From: Pseudomonadota bacterium | GTDB lineage: Bacteria; Pseudomonadota; Alphaproteobacteria; Rhizobiales; Rhizobiaceae | Direction: 5' to 3' | NCBI GenBank assembly: GCA_023419535.1 | Contig: JAEZXX010000072.1 | Coordinates: forward strand, 1-64,000 | Length of the DNA: 64,000 nt | Part shown: piece by piece, positions 62,779-64,000 of the stretch | Layout: the number at the start of each line of letters is the position of its first letter | How positions within the stretch are numbered: the stretch's first letter is position 1 | Made by a program: the position numbers and the translations under genes | The notes under the pieces: generated by a model | The model's input: the letters and a program-made list of their open reading frames with translations, nothing else | What the model was told of the DNA's origin: nothing | Database searches by the model: none

Positions 62779-62973
62779 TCAGAAGTCGGAGGCGATGCCC
62801 TTCTTCTCCCAGTCACCGAAGCGCGTGGGCTCGGGACCCGCGGGTCCGTTCAGCTCGGGCGGCAGCGGTGCCTCCTCCTGCGCCCGCCGGCGCGCCTCGG
62901 CCTCGGCGAGGGCGCGCAGCGCGGCGGGGGAGAGGGTCTTGCGCTCGGCAGCGCCGGAAGCGTCGTCGTCCAT
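62779..62973 (-). CDS. DUF1674 protein, SDHAF4-like succinate dehydrogenase assembly factor
   Basis: 64 residues from the ATG at 62973. Acidic, Ala/Glu-rich N-terminal half and the conserved C-terminus PEPTRFGDWEKKGIASDF, the hallmark of DUF1674/SDHAF4. The mitochondrial homologue protects flavinylated SdhA during complex II assembly. Confidence 0.9.
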   Translation of the reverse strand: MDDDASGAAERKTLSPAALRALAEAEARRRAQEEAPLPPELNGPAGPEPTRFGDWEKKGIASDF

Positions 62974-63099
62974 CGGGGGAGCCTTTCCTTCGACGGGCGG
63001 GCCGGCCTCGAACATTGAAGCGGAGGGGCACGCGCACCAGATCAACTGCCGTCAGATCGCCCTTCGAAGGGCCGTTCGCAACCCGGAGACCTGCCGACG

Positions 63100-64000
63100 A
63101 TGAACATGATCAAGACGGGCATGCTGATCGCCGTCATGACCGCCCTCTTCATGGGCGTCGGCGCCCTGATCGGCGGCAGCCAGGGCATGATGATCGCCTT
63201 CGCGATCGCCGTCGTCATGAACCTCTTCGCCTACTGGAACTCCGACAAGATGGTGCTGCGCATGCACCACGCCCACGAGGTCGACGAGCGCAGCGCGCCC
63301 GACTACTACCGCATGGTGCAGGGGCTGGCCGCCCAGGCGGGCCTGCCGATGCCCAAGGTCTACATCATCGAGAACGACCAGCCGAACGCCTTCGCGACCG
63401 GCCGCAACCCGCAGAACGCGGCCGTTGCGGCGACGACGGGCCTGCTCCAGCGCCTGACCCCCGAGGAGGTCGCGGGCGTCATGGCGCACGAGCTGGCGCA
63501 CGTGCAGAACCGCGACACGCTGATCATGACCATCACCGCGACGCTCGCCGGCGCGATCTCCATGCTCGGCAATTTCGCCTTCTTCTTCGGCGGCTCGGGG
63601 GGCGACAACCGCAACCCGCTCGGCATTATCGGCGTGCTCCTGGCCATGATCGTCGCGCCGCTGGCCGCGATGCTCGTGCAGATGGCGATCTCGCGCACCC
63701 GCGAATATTCCGCCGACCGCCGCGGCGCCGAGATCTGCGGCAACCCGATCTGGCTCGCCTCGGCGCTGCAGAAGATCGCCGTCGCGGCCGGGCGCACCGT
63801 CAATGTCGACGCCGAGCGCAATCCGGCGACGGCGCACATGTTCATCATCAACCCTTTGAACGGCCAGCGCGCCGACGCCCTGTTCTCGACCCACCCCGAC
63901 ACCGGCAACCGCATCGCGGCGCTCCAGCAGATGGCGGCGGAGATGGGCGCCGGGCGGGCCGCGCCGGCCCGTGCCGAGAGCGCCTTCGGTGCCGGGCTCC
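63100..64000 (+). CDS. htpX: Protease HtpX (C-terminus off the window)
   Basis: 300 codons visible from the ATG at 63100 (MNMIKTGMLIAVMTALFMG). Inner-membrane M48 zinc metalloprotease in membrane-protein quality control. Two N-terminal membrane segments, then MAHELAHVQNRD with the HExxH zinc motif (here HELAH), further membrane segments around AGAISMLGNFAFFF, and the third zinc ligand Glu in TREYSADRRGAEI. Divergent from the DUF1674 gene. Confidence 0.95.
   Translation, partial: MNMIKTGMLIAVMTALFMGVGALIGGSQGMMIAFAIAVVMNLFAYWNSDKMVLRMHHAHEVDERSAPDYYRMVQGLAAQAGLPMPKVYIIENDQPNAFATGRNPQNAAVAATTGLLQRLTPEEVAGVMAHELAHVQNRDTLIMTITATLAGAISMLGNFAFFFGGSGGDNRNPLGIIGVLLAMIVAPLAAMLVQMAISRTREYSADRRGAEICGNPIWLASALQKIAVAAGRTVNVDAERNPATAHMFIINPLNGQRADALFSTHPDTGNRIAALQQMAAEMGAGRAAPARAESAFGAGL

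Overview
The window is high-GC chromosomal DNA of an alphaproteobacterium, most likely Hyphomicrobiales (Rhizobiales). The evidence is the block smr-mltA-tim44/fxsA-secB ... dnaQ-coaE-aroE-maf | hemE ... hemJ ... rho, which in this order surrounds the chromosomal replication origin, together with an aerobic-type cob pathway (cobN, cobO, cobW, cobU). The 610-bp gap between the diverging maf and hemE is the best oriC candidate. Four near-identical 16-bp palindromes (TGTCTCACGTGAGACA type) that resemble the ParB site parS lie inside aroE, cobN, otsB and acs, as expected of an origin-proximal domain.

Layout. 1-3.4 kb: smr (partial), mltA, a Tim44-like protein, fxsA, secB. 3.4-5.4 kb: a GAF-GGDEF-EAL protein. 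5.6-8.5 kb: dnaQ and the overlapping coaE-aroE-maf run, leftward. 8.5-9.1 kb: oriC candidate. 9.1-18.8 kb, rightward: hemE, hemJ, gluconokinase and gluconate permease, rho and a YbaK-type deacylase, with an ABA4-like/membrane protein pair, a TetR regulator and an LLM oxidoreductase inserted between hemE and hemJ. 18.8-26.0 kb: a leftward cobalamin operon (hupE-cobU-cobW-cobN-cobO) led by a clear cobalamin riboswitch; cobN carries palindromic repeats inserted in frame. 26-38.6 kb: an SDR, an extensin-like protein, an L,D-transpeptidase, lipoproteins, trehalose synthesis (otsB-otsA), eda, an esterase, a GNAT protein, a 2-hydroxyacid dehydrogenase and a LacI regulator. 38.8-45.9 kb: a His-rich COG0523 metallochaperone GTPase with a WD40 partner, a polytopic membrane protein, a GST, a tiny isolated gene with an exceptionally strong ribosome binding site, a DUF2254 protein and a Tat-exported metallo-beta-lactamase-fold hydrolase.

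45.9-54.6 kb is the accessory region of most interest. Two effector-type modules flank acs and an AI-2E-family permease. The first is a helper protein, a lipase-like effector, four tandem exported ankyrin-type proteins and a DUF4123 adaptor. The second, in visibly AT-richer DNA, is a DUF4123 adaptor, an EndoU-type nuclease toxin and a small putative immunity protein, joined by ATGA overlaps. DUF4123 proteins load effectors onto type VI secretion VgrG/PAAR tips, so these look like orphan T6SS cargo; no T6SS structural gene is visible here.

54.7-64 kb: a YggS-type PLP protein, a copper/cytochrome-oxidase assembly group (PepSY, SCO1, PCu(A)C, a Cys-containing membrane protein), leuC, cfa, a guanidinium exporter behind a mini-ykkC (guanidine-II) riboswitch, an exported nuclease, an SDHAF4-like protein and the first 300 codons of htpX.

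All calls come from reading motifs, starts and overlaps by eye; no database search was run. Most long open frames opposite the real genes are GC-driven shadows and were left out.
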